This document shows, one piece after another, positions 5,895-6,647 of a DNA stretch of 6,647 nucleotides. This stretch comes from Bryobacteraceae bacterium. Lineage in GTDB: Bacteria; Acidobacteriota; Terriglobia; Bryobacterales; Bryobacteraceae. Under the pieces are notes generated by a model. It saw only the letters and a program-made list of their open reading frames with translations, made no database searches and was not told the DNA's origin. How positions within the stretch are numbered: the first letter of the stretch is position 1; each line of letters starts with the position of its first letter. The translations under genes and the position numbers were made by a program. The stretch spans positions 1 through 6,647 of the forward strand of contig JAICMB010000188.1 in assembly GCA_025929455.1 (NCBI GenBank), written 5' to 3'.

Positions 5895-6647
5895 TTAGAA
5901 GTTAAACTTCAGTACGCCTTGGATGTTCCGCTCGCCCTGCGCGCCACGGATTTGCCCGAACAGCGGCGACGTGATGGTCTGCGACGCCGGGCTCGAGAAG
6001 ATCGGGGTGTTCGTCAGGTTGAAGGCTTCGGCGCGGAACTCGAAGTACTTCGTCTCCGTCACCGGGAACCTCTTGCCGAGCGAAAGGTCGAAACGGGTCA
6101 TGCCCGGTCCGCGCACGATGCCGACACCCGCGTCGCCGAAGGTGTGCGGCGCCGGAACGGCATAGGCGGAAGGATCGAGCCACAGTGCGCCCGGTCCCAC
6201 TTCGTGCGGATCGTGCGGTGTGCCGACCACATCGGCGCGGAAGCTGCGCGCGCCCGTGCCGGACGGATCGCCGCTCATCTTAATGGTCAGCGGGAAGCCG
6301 GTATGGGCGCTGAAGATGCCGCCCGCCTGCCAGCCGCCCAGCAACGCGTCCACGCCGCGGTTCCAGTTGGAGCCGAACTTCTTGTGCTGCCCGAACGGCA
6401 GCTCATAGACAAACGAAGCCGACACCATGTGCTTGGCGTCGAAGTAGGTCGGGCCCCACTCGGCGCGTTGATTGTACAGGTTCTGCCAGTAAGCCGACTG
6501 ACTGCCGGCTTGCCCGCCTTCCCCGTAGTAGCCGATCGCATCCGACATGCCGTGCGACCAGGTGTACGCGATCTGATACTCCAGACCCGAACTGAACCGC
6601 TTGCGCAGCGTGGCCTGCAGCGCGTCATAGCGCTGGTTGCCGATCGA
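5895..6647 (-). CDS. Oar-like TonB-dependent receptor, C-terminal beta-barrel part (5' end outside window)
   Basis: These are the last 250 residues of a large outer-membrane beta-barrel protein; the frame stays open to the right edge, so the start is missing. The visible part begins NQRYDALQATLRKRFSSGLEYQIAYTWSH. Next come FDAKHMVSASFVYELPFG, GGWQAGGIFSAHTGFPLTI and RFDLSLGKRFPVTETKYFEFRAEAFNLTNTPIF. It ends in GVLKFNF, and a C-terminal Phe is the usual barrel-assembly signal. These are hallmarks of the carboxypeptidase-regulatory-domain/Oar-type receptors present in many copies in Acidobacteriota genomes. The missing N-terminal region would be expected to carry a signal peptide, a carboxypeptidase-like domain and a plug. 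The ligand is unknown; complex glycans, peptides or siderophores are all possible. The ATG at 6548 is internal. The gene converges on vapBC and has its own strong terminator. Confidence 0.88.
   Translation of the reverse strand, partial: SIGNQRYDALQATLRKRFSSGLEYQIAYTWSHGMSDAIGYYGEGGQAGSQSAYWQNLYNQRAEWGPTYFDAKHMVSASFVYELPFGQHKKFGSNWNRGVDALLGGWQAGGIFSAHTGFPLTIKMSGDPSGTGARSFRADVVGTPHDPHEVGPGALWLDPSAYAVPAPHTFGDAGVGIVRGPGMTRFDLSLGKRFPVTETKYFEFRAEAFNLTNTPIFSSPASQTITSPLFGQIRGAQGERNIQGVLKFNF

Noticed and set aside
1..6647. CRISPR array, transposon, prophage or RNA gene
   Set aside because: No regularly spaced repeats, transposase, integrase or phage proteins, and no tRNA or rRNA sequence, were seen on either strand.

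Overview
The window is GC-rich, densely packed bacterial DNA, most likely from an Acidobacteriota member of the Solibacter/Bryobacter type. The best pointer is the minus-strand gene at the right edge. It encodes the C-terminal beta-barrel of an Oar-like, carboxypeptidase-regulatory-domain TonB-dependent receptor, a family greatly expanded in Acidobacteriota. The assignment is inference from protein style, not from a marker gene.

Layout, left to right. Bases 1-650 (+) are the C-terminal, HD-domain part of a CCA-adding tRNA nucleotidyltransferase whose start lies off the left edge. Bases 690-1772 (+) are a RibBA-type riboflavin gene whose RibB half looks functional. Its RibA half keeps the zinc cysteines but has lost the catalytic segment. 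A gene-free stretch of about 310 bases (1773-2085) follows, with an imperfect inverted repeat and possibly the promoter of the next block. Bases 2086-4849 (+) are four tightly spaced housekeeping genes that look like one operon: signal peptidase I (lepB), tRNA-dihydrouridine synthase (dusB), ribonuclease HI (rnhA) and a YihX-like HAD phosphatase. Bases 4972-5697 (+) are a VapBC-type toxin-antitoxin pair preceded by a paired quasi-palindrome that looks like its operator. Bases 5698-5894 are a convergent intergenic region with a second copy of the dispersed repeat and a very clean intrinsic terminator for the minus-strand gene. Bases 5895-6647 (-) are the TonB-dependent receptor fragment.

Most of the window is core metabolism and information processing: tRNA end repair, tRNA modification, RNA:DNA hybrid removal, protein export and riboflavin synthesis. 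The TA pair is the one accessory element, and the receptor belongs to an expanded surface family. I found no CRISPR array, transposase, phage gene, rRNA or tRNA, and no convincing new multi-gene system. The observations most worth following are the RibBA with a gutted cyclohydrolase domain, the putative vapBC operator, the dispersed repeat and the non-ATG start of rnhA.
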